The notes under the pieces were generated by a model, which was not told the DNA's origin, made no database searches, and was given only the letters and a program-made list of their open reading frames with translations. DNA of 64,000 nt from Nitratireductor aquimarinus. GTDB lineage: Bacteria; Pseudomonadota; Alphaproteobacteria; Rhizobiales; Rhizobiaceae. This document shows, piece by piece, positions 37,457-46,546 of this stretch. Position 1 is the stretch's first letter. Each line of letters starts with the position of its first letter. The position numbers were made by a program, and so were the translations under genes. The stretch spans positions 1 through 64,000 of the forward strand of contig NZ_JAFKDE010000004.1 in NCBI RefSeq assembly GCF_017255295.1. The letters are read 5' to 3'.

Positions 37457-37960
37457 TTGGGCTCTGGAACCTCGCGCACATGTGGGCGCAGGATCCCATC
37501 ACTTGCGGTTCTGGGGAGACGTTTGGGCATTCTTACGGTTTATCTGGGGCTGTTCCTCAGCGCCTTTGCAGCGGCCACTCTGTTTCCGATGCAGTCAGAG
37601 GCTGCTCTTGTCGGCCTGCTACTCACCGATTCCCACGCGGTCTGGGCACTGGTGGCTGCGGCAAGCTTCGGCAATGTGGCGGGATCGTTCGTTAACTGGG
37701 TGCTCGGACGCAGCATCGAGCGATTCCGCGACAAGCGATGGTTTCCAGTATCCGAAAAAGCGCTTCAGCGTGCGCAGCGATGGTATCGTCGATACGGAAG
37801 ATGGTCTCTGCTGTTGAGCTGGATGCCGATCATCGGAGATCCACTGACGCTGGCCGCTGGAATAATGAAAGAGCCGCTGTCTGTGTTCCTCGTGCTTGTC
37901 ACCATTGCTAAAACTGGACGATATCTGGCGCTCACCGCAGCGACCATGAATCTCATGTAA
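37457..37960 (+). CDS. DedA/YqaA-family small membrane protein (about 146-167 aa)
   Basis: Hydrophobic segments (LTVYLGLFLSAFAAATLFPMQSEAALVGLLL, WALVAAASFGNVAGSFVNWVLG, PLSVFLVLVTIAKTGRYLALTAAT) and the blocks FPMQSEA, GNVAGSFVNWVLGR and WYRRYGRWSLLLSWMPIIGDPLTLAAG are typical of YqaA-type members of the SNARE-associated/DedA family. These are inner-membrane proteins thought to affect lipid transport and envelope homeostasis. The reading begins at a TTG (37457); another TTG at 37523 would start directly before the first membrane segment and is preferred on family length. It converges with the cytochrome c gene and overlaps its end by eight bases. Confidence 0.8.
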   Translation: MGSGTSRTCGRRIPSLAVLGRRLGILTVYLGLFLSAFAAATLFPMQSEAALVGLLLTDSHAVWALVAAASFGNVAGSFVNWVLGRSIERFRDKRWFPVSEKALQRAQRWYRRYGRWSLLLSWMPIIGDPLTLAAGIMKEPLSVFLVLVTIAKTGRYLALTAATMNLM

Positions 37961-38504
37961 CTTCCGCTCCCGGTCCCTGGCGAATGCCCGAACTCAGGCA
38001 TTTTGCCGCTCGAACCCGGATGAGCTGAACAGATTGGCGCATCGCCGCTGGTTCGGGTCCCGAGAGGTCATGCGTCAGCTCGATCCAGTCAATCCCGTTT
38101 GCACGCTGAAGCTCGCGCACATAGGCAATGACAGCGCTCAGATCGGCATCGGTAAACTCCGGCTGAAGAGGCGTGTTTCCAAACTTCCAGTGATGCGCCC
38201 GCACACCATTCTTGACGGCGAGTTCAAACGCCTCGTCTCCATGATGTGATGGCTCATGAATTCGGTGAACCAGCGGCGGGCCGGCATCACTTCCAGCGGC
38301 ATTGGCCCCATGGCAGGCAGCGCAGGTCGAGTTGAACGCCCTTTGCCCCATAAGCGCGGCCCCTGAAAAGGTATCCGGGAGGGTGACGTTCACCACCGTT
38401 TACGTTGTCGTGGCGGACCCGCCCGGATCGCCGCGTCCCCAGATCGTAGCGGCACCGACACCGGCTGCGAGCACCGCCAATAAGACCGTGTTTCTCTTGT
38501 TCAT
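37953..38504 (-). pseudogene. c-type cytochrome with a stop codon in its leader (183 codons)
   Basis: An ATG at 38504 with an AAGGA ribosome site opens a signal-anchor-like leader (MNKRNTVLLAVLAAGVGAATIW...). Codon 35 is TAA (38402-38400). The same frame then continues as TVVNVTLPDTFSGAALMGQRAFNSTCAACHGANAAGSDAGPPLVHRIHEP, a class I cytochrome c with the haem site CAACH, to 37953. Without the leader the apoprotein could not reach the periplasm for haem attachment, although GTG codons follow the stop. The next gene upstream is a multicopper oxidase, a plausible electron partner. It is either a recent pseudogene, a sequencing error or stop read-through. Confidence 0.75.
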
Positions 38505-38616
38505 TGGACGTCCTTCATTTGAATGCCAGGACCGACGACAGGGCCATGCCACGGACAGATTGCGTCTTTATCGCGTGTCCGGTCGAATGGTTCATCCAGA
38601 GCCGCCTGTTTTAAAA

Positions 38617-38644
38617 ATAGCCACGGGACACTCCCCGTGGCTAT
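38617..38644 (-). terminator. Rho-independent terminator after the multicopper oxidase gene
   Basis: An 11-bp perfect stem (ATAGCCACGGG / CCCGTGGCTAT) with a 6-base loop is followed on the minus strand by TTTTTAAAAC. It sits between the oxidase stop and the cytochrome start, so the two genes are probably separate transcripts. Confidence 0.8.
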
Positions 38645-38785
38645 CGCGATCAACCATCAGGTTGAAACGTCACTCTGGCAGCCGCCACCTGAAGCCGCTG
38701 CGCCATATGTGGCAGGCTTCATCATGCTATGGAGCCGGCAGGCGACCATTTGCTGACGGCCCGCCGGGTGCGGTTCATGAGGCAC

Positions 38786-40264
38786 TCACGCGGTCACCCT
38801 GAACTCGGTCATCATGCCCGACTCGAGATGAGGCATGTGATGGCAATGCAGCATCCAGTTCGCGGCCTCCCCCGCATCCAGAGCCACTGTGACCATGGAC
38901 ATTGGTGGCACATAGACCGTATCGCGCCGCGCGCCCGCAAAGCGGCGGTTGTTGATGCCAACAACCTGGAAGGCATGACCATGCAAATGCATCGGATGAC
39001 CCATCATCGACATGTTGTGGAACATTAGTTCCACTCGTTGACCGCTGGTCGCCTGTATCGGCCGATGCCTGCCCCAGGTAGCGCCATCGATGGTCCAGAT
39101 ATAGGGCTGCATGGAACCGCCAAGCATAACCATATGGGTGCGATCCGCCTCACGGGCCGGCAATGTATCGATGGCCCGCAGACGGGCTTCCTTTCCCAGA
39201 TCGATATCGAAGGCAGGGGCCTCCGTTTCCGCCAGAGAGCTTATCTTTTTGACGGCGGCGCCCGATGTTGCAAGCACGATGCCGGTGCGCTCGCGCGCGC
39301 CCTCTCTGCGTGCGAGAACAGGCCACGCACCGCCCTCATTCGGCAGATCGATTTCAATGTCGAGCCGCTGGCCCATGGCCACGCCGAAGCGGGAGCCTGC
39401 GACCGGCTGCACCTCATGTCCATCCACCGCAACGAGCCGCCCCTCGACCGCACCCGTGTCGATCCAGAAGACGGTGGCAGATGCTCCATTGATGATGCGG
39501 AGCCGCACGCGACCGCCCTTTTCCACCTGAACAATTTCAGGATCGGACAGGGTGCGGTCGTTGGCGAGATAGGCATCCCAGTCATAGTCATTCAGGTCCA
39601 TGGCGCTCATATCCATCGAACCCATATTGTCAGACATATCGCCCATGGCTCCCGCGCCATGATCCATTCCGCTGTGGTCCATACCCAACATTGCATCGGC
39701 GTCGCCGCTTCCGTGCTTGCCTCCATGGCCACGAAGGATTTCTTCCATCACCTCTTCGGGTGCCTTGAAGGAAAAATCATGCAGAAAGAGAACCGCTTCT
39801 TGCCGGTCCGCAGCCACGTCTTCCGGCCGGCGCACGATCAAAGGCGCAGCAAGCAACTGCATTTCCTGCATTGGCACATGGCTGTGCATCCAATGGGTTC
39901 CAGGTAGAGGCGCGAAATCAAAGCTGCGTGTTTCGCCGGGAGTGAGCAGGGGTTGCGGCATGTCAGGCACTCCGTCCTGAACATTCGGCGGAATCTGACC
40001 GTGCCAATGGACAATGGTCGGAACCTCAAGCTCATTGGTCAGATCCACACGGAAATGCTGGCCGGGATCAAGGGTCAAGCCTTGTCCTTCAGGACCGGCA
40101 AGGCCGAAGACCGTGGCTGCGCGTCCGTTGATATCAAGCGTGCGGCTGGCCGCAGAAAGCCCCAAAGAAGGCGCCTGTTGGGCGTGGGCCCGGGTCGGAA
40201 ACCGGGATGCAGCAAGCATGGCTGCGCTTGCGGTCAGAAAACCGCGTCTGGAAAACGTTTTCAT
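38786..40264 (-). CDS. Multicopper oxidase with Tat signal (492 aa)
   Basis: It probably oxidises Cu(I) or another reductant in the periplasm, using O2. The Tat signal is FSRRGFLTASAAMLAASRFPTRAHA. The copper motifs are in order: HWHGQ near residue 86, HWMHSH near 125, HPMHLHGHAF near 440 and HCHHMPHLESGM near the C-terminus, covering the T1 and the trinuclear T2/T3 sites. Between domains 1 and 2, residues ~180-222 form a Met/His/Asp-rich insert (GMDHSGMDHGAGAMGDMSDNMGSMDMS) like those of copper-tolerance oxidases (CopA/PcoA, CueO). The ATG at 40264 is chosen because it begins the Tat peptide. A small exported protein gene precedes it. Confidence 0.92.
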   Translation of the reverse strand: MKTFSRRGFLTASAAMLAASRFPTRAHAQQAPSLGLSAASRTLDINGRAATVFGLAGPEGQGLTLDPGQHFRVDLTNELEVPTIVHWHGQIPPNVQDGVPDMPQPLLTPGETRSFDFAPLPGTHWMHSHVPMQEMQLLAAPLIVRRPEDVAADRQEAVLFLHDFSFKAPEEVMEEILRGHGGKHGSGDADAMLGMDHSGMDHGAGAMGDMSDNMGSMDMSAMDLNDYDWDAYLANDRTLSDPEIVQVEKGGRVRLRIINGASATVFWIDTGAVEGRLVAVDGHEVQPVAGSRFGVAMGQRLDIEIDLPNEGGAWPVLARREGARERTGIVLATSGAAVKKISSLAETEAPAFDIDLGKEARLRAIDTLPAREADRTHMVMLGGSMQPYIWTIDGATWGRHRPIQATSGQRVELMFHNMSMMGHPMHLHGHAFQVVGINNRRFAGARRDTVYVPPMSMVTVALDAGEAANWMLHCHHMPHLESGMMTEFRVTA

Positions 40265-40335
40265 ATGCGTCACCTTGGGACGACCTGTCCCATTCAAAGC
40301 TTCTAAGGATCGCGGCAGGCTGGCCCGCCGCGTGT

Positions 40336-40686
40336 TCAGAGGAGACGCAATATGGGAGGTCGGTAATTCGACCCAGGTGTCGTTGAAGGCAGAGTTTCGT
40401 CTGGAGAACGGAGATATTTCCCCCGCCGGGTCGCTTCGTTCAGCGCGATACGCTCAAGCGATGGCAACACCGACACCCCGGCGCAGATGAAATCACACAG
40501 GCCGATGTCGGCTTCATGCTTCTCTTCGCCGCCGCAAGAAGCCTTCGATGACGAGATGTCTTCCACGTGCTGAGAGTGGGCGCTGTAGCCGCCCCCGCCG
40601 ATCATGCCAGCCTCATGCGCCTGCGCCGTAAAGAGCACAGCGGAAAGCGAAAGCACCGTAGAAATGATCATCAGGATTCGAACCAT
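40336..40686 (-). CDS. Small exported protein next to the multicopper oxidase (116 aa)
   Basis: The signal peptide VRILMIISTVLSLSAVLFTAQAHEAG is followed by a glycine/histidine-containing region with three cysteines (SSKASCGGEEKHEADIGLCDFICAG) and a basic C-terminus. I do not recognise a family. Its position 71 bases upstream of the oxidase, on the same strand, suggests a shared copper-stress operon, and the Cys/His content is compatible with metal binding (inference). An ATG at 40710 would add eight residues and lacks a better ribosome site. Confidence 0.65.
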   Translation of the reverse strand: MVRILMIISTVLSLSAVLFTAQAHEAGMIGGGGYSAHSQHVEDISSSKASCGGEEKHEADIGLCDFICAGVSVLPSLERIALNEATRRGKYLRSPDETLPSTTPGSNYRPPILRLL

Positions 40687-40845
40687 GGCGACTGGATAGA
40701 GGGTCGCCATGGGTTTGTCAGCATCAGGAAATCATGTCTTGGAGAGCTGCGGCACAATGCAGCACACGCTCCCCGTCGGCACGCGGGTGCACTCCACCAT
40801 GCATCATGTCTGCGTGGCGCTTCAAACGGCCCACGAGGAGTTGGC

Positions 40846-41874
40846 CTATCGTGCGCCCCAGGTGTCGGAGAGGCGGTAGCCGCCGGGCCAGGGGTCGTCG
40901 GGGTCCAGCATGTGCTGGTGAATGCCCGTGACCCAGCCACGCCCGGAAATTTCCGGCAGGATGGCTGGCACGTCGCCCACACGGGTCTCGCCGAGAATGC
41001 GGCCGGTAAAGGTCGAGCCGATCAGCGAAACAGCCGTCAGCCGGTCCTGTGGCCCCATTTGCCCACGCGCCGCCAGAACCGCCATGCGGGCGCTGAGCGC
41101 AGTGCCGGTGGGCGAGCGGTCGATCTTGCCGGGGCGGATCGCCACCGCAGCACCTGCGCGCAGACCGTCCGCATCGCGCTCGACAGGGCCGGCGAAAAGG
41201 CAGAACGAGATATGCCGCCAGTCCGGGTTTTCCGGATGATGGAACCCCAGCGCCTCATTGGCGGCGGCGGTGATCTTCACACCAAGCCGCGCCAAATCAT
41301 GCGCCTCATCCGGTTCCAGCGAAAAGCCGAGCGCCTGCGCATCCACGAAGACGAAACTGTCGCCGCCATAGGCCGTGTCCACGCTGAGCGTGCCAAGGCC
41401 TTCCACTTCCAGCGGCGCATCGAGCCGTGCGGCAAAGCTCGGCAGGTTCTGCACGAAAATGCGCTGCGCCTTGCCATTGGCGCACTCGGCCCGCACCCGG
41501 ACCAGACCACCCGGCGCTTCAAGCACCAGCTCGGTGACCGGCTCGGTCATCGGCAGAATGCCGCCATCGAGCAGCACCGTGGAGACGCAGATTGAGTTCG
41601 AGCCGGACATGGGCGGCGTGTCTTCCGGCTCCATGATGATGAAGGCAGCGTCGGCGCGCGGGTCTTTCGGCGGCACAAGCAGGTTCACATGGCGAAAGAC
41701 GCCTCCCCGCGGCTCGTTCAGAACGAAATTGCGCAGCGTCTCGTCCCGCGCGATCCACCGGCTCTGTTCCCACAGCGTGTCGCCCGGCGGGGGCGTGACG
41801 CCGCCCACGATCACGTCACCCACCTCGCCCTCGGCATGGGCGGAAATGACGTGAACCGTCTTGCTGCTGCGCAT
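40846..41874 (-). CDS. trans-3-hydroxy-L-proline dehydratase, proline racemase superfamily (342 aa)
   Basis: The enzyme dehydrates trans-3-hydroxy-L-proline to pyrroline-2-carboxylate. It has the proline-racemase fold: [18 protein letters not shown] at the start, [12 protein letters not shown] in the first active-site loop and [15 protein letters not shown] in the second. The two positions that are Cys in racemases/epimerases are Ser90 and Thr256 here. Thr at the second position is the known mark of the dehydratases; Ser at the first makes this a Ser/Thr type. The ATG at 41874 has a GGAG site 8 bases upstream; the longer frame has none. It is the last gene of the ABC-transporter operon, 25 bases after the aconitase-X gene. 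Confidence 0.82.
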   Translation of the reverse strand: MRSSKTVHVISAHAEGEVGDVIVGGVTPPPGDTLWEQSRWIARDETLRNFVLNEPRGGVFRHVNLLVPPKDPRADAAFIIMEPEDTPPMSGSNSICVSTVLLDGGILPMTEPVTELVLEAPGGLVRVRAECANGKAQRIFVQNLPSFAARLDAPLEVEGLGTLSVDTAYGGDSFVFVDAQALGFSLEPDEAHDLARLGVKITAAANEALGFHHPENPDWRHISFCLFAGPVERDADGLRAGAAVAIRPGKIDRSPTGTALSARMAVLAARGQMGPQDRLTAVSLIGSTFTGRILGETRVGDVPAILPEISGRGWVTGIHQHMLDPDDPWPGGYRLSDTWGAR

Positions 41875-41899
41875 CTCATCGTCTCCTTTGCATAAAGTG

Positions 41900-43576
41900 T
41901 CAGGCGAGCCAGTCGGGAAGCGCCGTGCGCGCCCGACCACTCACCGCAGCTTCTGCGCAGTCGCGCAGAGAGCCGAACCGGACGCTGCGCCCGGAAAGGC
42001 CGGGCGCGTAATGGGCGTATTTTCCGGAATTGGTCATCAGCGTGCGGGTCTTCGGCGGGAAAACCGGCTCGGAGATCGAACACCAGCACAGATCCGCCAC
42101 CACCTGCACGCCCGAGGCTTCAAGCCGGGCGATGACACCCGCCTCTCTGGCCTGCGCCAGCGCATCACGCCCCAGCGTGACAATCGCCGCCGTGTCGGCG
42201 TGGCAGACATGGCCATCGAGAAGCTGCGCCAGCGCCGCGCACTCGGCGAACGAAAAATGCGGACTGCCAAAGGCCACCAGATCAACCTGCTCGCCGCCGG
42301 CATTGAAGGTCTGCCACGCACCGGCCAGATCGGCGGAGCCGATACGCGCGCTGTCGGCATCCGCCGCCACAGGTCCGTCCGCCTCAGGCGTGACGCCAGC
42401 CACATGCAGCATGGGTGCGGCCGAGGTCGTGCCGAACGCGGCGCACAGCGCCTTCAAATCGTCTTCGGACGGGTTGGTGCTCTCCAGCCCCGTGAGGAGT
42501 GGAATGCGGTCCGGCGAAAGCCGCCCGGCCAGCCAGCCAAGCAAGGGCCAGAGCGCATCGTCATATCCATGGGGCAGATCCACATGGATCACGCGGCGCG
42601 GGGCGCGGTTATCGTCGAGATAAACGCCGGAAAGCGGGGCGCGACCGGTCAGCGCAATGCACAGATCGAGAAAATCGGGGTGTTTGACCGTGCGTGCGCC
42701 CAGAACACTGTTGGCGTAGATCACCGCGTTGGATTCGGCCCATGCGATGGCCTCGCCCTCACCCGGCGCTTCCGGCAGAAGATAGGGCGCACAGGTGAAG
42801 CTGGGGCGTGCGCCCATGTCGACATAGGCCTGCGCCAGACGCGCCGCCGGCTGTCCGAAATCGGGCGAAACGCCCTGCGCGCGCCAGTTTGCGAAATCGA
42901 CGGAAATCGCGTTCATCGTGGTGGGAATGCGCACCCGCGCGCCAAGCTTCACCATCGCCTCGGCAAAACGCAGATTTGCGGGGCTGGCATAGATGCAGCC
43001 ATCGATATGGCCGCGCGTGACATCCACCAGCCCTTCCGCGCCCTGGCTCGCGGCCATGGTGCAGATCATCTCCATGGCCAGCTGTGCTGCAGCGCCCTGC
43101 CCGCCGGAGAGCATCTCCCGGTCGTCGTCGCCCAACACAAGATCGGCGCCGTCGAGAGGTTTCAACGGCACCGACAGCGCACCGGCCTCAATGCGCTCCG
43201 CGTCGATCCGCGCAAATGGTGCGGCGGCAAGGGCGTCGTAGTCCGCCGGCCCCAGCCGCACCACGGAAAGCGGCCTGTCGAACATGCGCGCGGCAATCAG
43301 CGCGCCAAGCGTCAGAATGTCCTCCGCCTCGCGGAAGACCAGCGCTGCCGGCGCGTGGCCATTGAGCGCGAGTTCCAGCAGCACGCCGCTGCCGGTGCAC
43401 GAGCCACGGCTCGTCGGCATGAGCACCACTTTTCCCGCGATGGTCTCGCCACACAGCGGATGATGCGCGTCGATCACACGGCCAGTGGCCGGATCGACCC
43501 CGCCCCAGAAGCTCAGGCCCTCGGAGAAGGCGAGCACCGGCCCCTCGGCCACGGCAGACAGAATGAGCTTTTCCAT
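41900..43576 (-). CDS. Aconitase X, cis-3-hydroxy-L-proline dehydratase (558 aa)
   Basis: It dehydrates cis-3-hydroxy-L-proline to pyrroline-2-carboxylate. It is a fusion of the AcnX swivel domain (DUF126; [18 protein letters not shown]...[23 protein letters not shown]) at the N-terminus with the large catalytic domain (DUF521; [42 protein letters not shown]). Cysteines likely to hold the iron-sulfur cluster lie in CAPYLL, in [10 protein letters not shown] and elsewhere. [19 protein letters not shown] near the end is typical. The ATG at 43576 is preferred over 43630. It lies 13 bases after the epimerase gene in the same operon. Confidence 0.88.
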   Translation of the reverse strand: MEKLILSAVAEGPVLAFSEGLSFWGGVDPATGRVIDAHHPLCGETIAGKVVLMPTSRGSCTGSGVLLELALNGHAPAALVFREAEDILTLGALIAARMFDRPLSVVRLGPADYDALAAAPFARIDAERIEAGALSVPLKPLDGADLVLGDDDREMLSGGQGAAAQLAMEMICTMAASQGAEGLVDVTRGHIDGCIYASPANLRFAEAMVKLGARVRIPTTMNAISVDFANWRAQGVSPDFGQPAARLAQAYVDMGARPSFTCAPYLLPEAPGEGEAIAWAESNAVIYANSVLGARTVKHPDFLDLCIALTGRAPLSGVYLDDNRAPRRVIHVDLPHGYDDALWPLLGWLAGRLSPDRIPLLTGLESTNPSEDDLKALCAAFGTTSAAPMLHVAGVTPEADGPVAADADSARIGSADLAGAWQTFNAGGEQVDLVAFGSPHFSFAECAALAQLLDGHVCHADTAAIVTLGRDALAQAREAGVIARLEASGVQVVADLCWCSISEPVFPPKTRTLMTNSGKYAHYAPGLSGRSVRFGSLRDCAEAAVSGRARTALPDWLA

Positions 43577-43589
43577 TGGTTCGCGCCGA

Positions 43590-44591
43590 TCAGGTAACAA
43601 CAAAGCCGTGCGCGAACGGGTCGCGATCATCGATGAAGAGCGTATTGAAGCCGGTCACCCGCGCCCAGCCGGCAATCGACGGCACGATTGCCGCGCGGTC
43701 GGCCACCTGCGTCGCCCGCTCGACACGACCGCGAAACAGCGAACCGATGATGCTTTCATGCACGAAATCATCGCCGGGCCTGAGCTTGCCCTTCGCGGCG
43801 AGCTGCGCCATGCGGGCCGACGTGCCGGTGCCACAGGGCGAACGGTCGATGGCCTTGTCGCCATAAAAGACCGCATTGCGCGCATGGGCCTCGGGATCGC
43901 GCGGCGCGCCAGTCCACAGAATGTGGCTCAGACCGTTGATCGCCGGATGCTCGGGGTGAACGAACTCATATTTCGCATTGAGCGCCGCACGCAGTTTCGG
44001 GCTCAGGCCGATCAGCTCGGAGGCAGTGAAGTCGGCCATGTCGCGAAAATTCTTTTGCGGCTCGACAATGGCGTAGAAATTGCCGCCATAGGCAACGTCA
44101 ACGACGATCTCGCCAAGCCCTTCCACCTCGGCGGAAAGCCCTTCGGCATAAAGGAAGGCGGGCACATTGGTCAGCCGCACTTCCTCGATGAAGCGGCCTT
44201 CCTGGCGATAGGTGACATCAACGCGGCCAGCCGGCGTTTCCAGCCGCAATTCGCCCGGCGTCTGCGGACGGATCAGGCCGTTCTCCAGCGCGATGGTGAC
44301 CGTGCCGATGGTGCCATGCCCGCACATGGGCAGGCAGCCCGACGTCTCGATGAAGAGAACCGCCACGTCGCAATCCTCGCGTGTCGGCGGATAGAGGATC
44401 GCGCCGGACATCTGGTCATGCCCGCGCGGCTCGAACATCAGGCCGGTGCGGATCCAGTCATATTCGGCCAGGAAATGCGCACGTTTTTCCAGCATGGTCG
44501 CGCCACGCAGCATCGGCGCGCCCCCTGTCACCAGACGAACCGGATTGCCGCAGGTGTGGCCGTCGATGCAGGGAAACGTGTACTGGGTCAT
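43590..44591 (-). CDS. 4-hydroxyproline 2-epimerase (333 aa)
   Basis: It interconverts trans-4-hydroxy-L-proline and cis-4-hydroxy-D-proline, the first step of the trans-4 route. Both catalytic cysteines of the proline-racemase superfamily are present: C90 in [10 protein letters not shown] and C253 in [26 protein letters not shown] at the N-terminus is typical. The reading is open 70 codons further upstream, overlapping the neighbouring oxidase frame, but [11 protein letters not shown] at 44591 is the family start and lies 2 bases after the oxidase stop. The Cys/Cys pair separates it clearly from the dehydratase paralogue at 40846. Confidence 0.92.
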   Translation of the reverse strand: MTQYTFPCIDGHTCGNPVRLVTGGAPMLRGATMLEKRAHFLAEYDWIRTGLMFEPRGHDQMSGAILYPPTREDCDVAVLFIETSGCLPMCGHGTIGTVTIALENGLIRPQTPGELRLETPAGRVDVTYRQEGRFIEEVRLTNVPAFLYAEGLSAEVEGLGEIVVDVAYGGNFYAIVEPQKNFRDMADFTASELIGLSPKLRAALNAKYEFVHPEHPAINGLSHILWTGAPRDPEAHARNAVFYGDKAIDRSPCGTGTSARMAQLAAKGKLRPGDDFVHESIIGSLFRGRVERATQVADRAAIVPSIAGWARVTGFNTLFIDDRDPFAHGFVVT

Positions 44592-44593
44592 GT

Positions 44594-45823
44594 CTACCTC
44601 GTAAAACGCGCCGGCGAGAATGGCGCAATGTCGATGCCGGGCTCCTGCCCCGTCAAAAGATCGGCCACGATATCGGCCGTGCCGGTCGACTGGGTCAGCC
44701 CCAGATGACCGTGACCGAAAGCGCAGATCACATCCGGACGGCCCGGCAGCGGGCCGATGGCCGGCAGCGTGTCGGGCAGCGAGGGCCGGAAGCCCATCCA
44801 CTGCCTGCCGCCGGAAATGTCCAGACCCGGCAGGAACGCGGACGCCTTTTTCAGCATCGCTTCGGCGCGCGCATAGTTTGGCGGCAGGTCGAGCCCGCCA
44901 AGCTCCACCGCGCCACCGACGCGCAGGCCCGAGCGCAGGCGCGAAATCACGAAGCCATGTCCGCCGAAGGTGATGTGCATGCGCAGGTCGAACCCACCGC
45001 CGGGAAAGGTGGTGTTGTAACCGCGTTCCGTCTCCAGCGGGATGCGCACCCCGGCGGTGCGCGCCAGGCGATGCGAGAATGCGCCGGCTGCCAGAACGAC
45101 AAGGCCCATCCGGTCACCGGCGGTGGTGCGCACGCCACCCGGTATCAATGCCTGCGCTTGGGCAATCTCGATCTCGCCGCCATTGGCGCGAAACCGCTCG
45201 GCCAGCGCCAGCGTGTAATCCTTCGGATCGTCGATGGTCGCCCAGCCCGGCGTGAAGGTGGCGTGGGTGAAGCGCGGCGAGAGCCCCGGCTGATATTCGG
45301 CGATCTCGTCGCCCTCAAGATGACGGAAAGCAATGCCCGCGGCCTCGCGCGCCTGCCAGCCGGACAGCGAAGCGCGAAACTCGCGCGCGCCTTCATAGAC
45401 CTGCAACTGCCCCTCGCGGCGCAGCATGCCGGTCAGGCCAGCCCGCTCAAGGAAAGGATCGAGCGTTTCCTGCGCGCGGCGCATCATCGCCGTCTGCGCG
45501 ACGATGGAGGCGCGCACCTGTGCCGGCCAGCTCGCCCGCCAGAAACGCAGCATCCAGGGCGCGATGCGCAGCGCATATCCCGGCCGGATGCTCAGCGGCC
45601 CGAGCGGATCGAGCAGCCATTTCGGGGCCTGGCGAATGATCCTCGGTGAGGCCAGAGGCAGGATGTCGGGAAAGGCGAATGCCCCGGCATTGCCGGCGGA
45701 CGCACCCGCCGCCGGCCCTTCACGGTCGATCACCTGAACCTTCAGGCCGCGCGCCTGCGCCGCCAGTGCAACCGAAAGGCCGATGACCCCGGCCCCGACA
45801 ACAACAACCTCAGGCCGGCTCAT
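44594..45823 (-). CDS. FAD-dependent D-hydroxyproline dehydrogenase, DadA-like (409 aa)
   Basis: It is predicted to oxidise cis-4-hydroxy-D-proline to pyrroline-4-hydroxy-2-carboxylate, feeding the DapA-family deaminase at 54814. The Rossmann motif VVVVGAGVIGLSVALAAQARG starts at residue 6. DAO-family blocks follow (AAGASAGNAGAFAFPDILPLASP, WMGFRPSLPDTLPAIGP, GHGHLGLTQSTGTADIVADLL). It is the single-subunit type, unlike the three-subunit enzymes of some proteobacteria. It lies directly between the ABC ATPase and epimerase genes with no spacing, which supports hydroxyproline rather than general D-amino acids as substrate. Confidence 0.85.
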   Translation of the reverse strand: MSRPEVVVVGAGVIGLSVALAAQARGLKVQVIDREGPAAGASAGNAGAFAFPDILPLASPRIIRQAPKWLLDPLGPLSIRPGYALRIAPWMLRFWRASWPAQVRASIVAQTAMMRRAQETLDPFLERAGLTGMLRREGQLQVYEGAREFRASLSGWQAREAAGIAFRHLEGDEIAEYQPGLSPRFTHATFTPGWATIDDPKDYTLALAERFRANGGEIEIAQAQALIPGGVRTTAGDRMGLVVLAAGAFSHRLARTAGVRIPLETERGYNTTFPGGGFDLRMHITFGGHGFVISRLRSGLRVGGAVELGGLDLPPNYARAEAMLKKASAFLPGLDISGGRQWMGFRPSLPDTLPAIGPLPGRPDVICAFGHGHLGLTQSTGTADIVADLLTGQEPGIDIAPFSPARFTR

Positions 45824-46546
45824 TCAGCGTACACTCGAAAGGAAATTGCGTGTCTCTTCATGCTGCGCATCACCAAAAATCTGCTCGGGCGGGCCGATCT
45901 CGGCCATGACGCCCTTGTGGAAGAACGCGACCCGGTTCGACACGTCGCGAGCAAAGCTCATCTCGTGGGTCACACAGATCATGGTCATGCCATCGTCTGC
46001 CAACATTTTCAGCGTGTCCAGCACTTCACCCACAAGCTGGGGGTCGAGTGCGGAGGTCACTTCGTCAAACAGCATGTAGTCGGGCGACATGGCCAGCGCA
46101 CGGGCGATTGCCATGCGCTGCTGCTGCCCGCCCGAGAGCCGGTTGGGATAGACCTTCAGCTTGTCGGCGAGGCCGACATGGCTCAACTGCTGAACGGCGA
46201 TCTCCTCGGCATCGCGGCGCGACATGCCCTTCACCTTGCGCGGGGCGAGCGTGACGTTTTCCAGAACCGTGAGATGCGGGAACGCGTTGAACTGCTGGAA
46301 CACGATGCCGATCTTGCGGCGTAAGAGGTTCAGGTCCGTTGTCTTCGCGTGCACCTCCGTGCCGTCAACGAGGATGCGCCCGCTGTCGATGGGCTCAAGC
46401 CCGTTGATGCAGGTCAGAAGCGTCGACTTGCCGGAACCGGAACCGCCAATCACCGACACCACCTCGCCCTTGTCGACGGTCAGGTTGATGCCTTTCAGAA
46501 CCTCCAGCGCGCCGAAGGATTTGTGAACGTTTTCAATCTCAATCAT
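45824..46546 (-). CDS. Polar amino acid ABC transporter ATPase (240 aa)
   Basis: This is the ATP-hydrolysing subunit of a HisP/GlnQ-type importer. Walker A is GGSGSGKST near residue 35, the Q-loop region is IGIVFQQFNAFPHLTVLENV, the signature LSGGQQQRMAIARAL, and Walker B YMLFDEVTSALDP, with the switch histidine in CVTHEMSFA. It overlaps the permease gene by eight bases and directly abuts the dehydrogenase gene downstream, so transport and catabolism are co-transcribed. Confidence 0.95.
   Translation of the reverse strand: MIEIENVHKSFGALEVLKGINLTVDKGEVVSVIGGSGSGKSTLLTCINGLEPIDSGRILVDGTEVHAKTTDLNLLRRKIGIVFQQFNAFPHLTVLENVTLAPRKVKGMSRRDAEEIAVQQLSHVGLADKLKVYPNRLSGGQQQRMAIARALAMSPDYMLFDEVTSALDPQLVGEVLDTLKMLADDGMTMICVTHEMSFARDVSNRVAFFHKGVMAEIGPPEQIFGDAQHEETRNFLSSVR

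Noticed and set aside
36785-37530. Minus-strand frames of 83 and 183 codons in the region upstream of the DedA-like gene
   Set aside because: No ribosome sites, no family resemblance beyond the weak LysR-like string noted separately. The longer frame runs through the tRNA-like 3' end.
40846-41874. Proline racemase or 4-hydroxyproline epimerase as the product
   Set aside because: Both catalytic cysteine positions are replaced (Ser90, Thr256), which fits a dehydratase, and a canonical Cys/Cys epimerase is present in the same operon.
41861-43597. 578-codon plus-strand frame opposite aconitase X
   Set aside because: His/Arg/Gln-rich antisense shadow of a well-supported gene in high-GC DNA.
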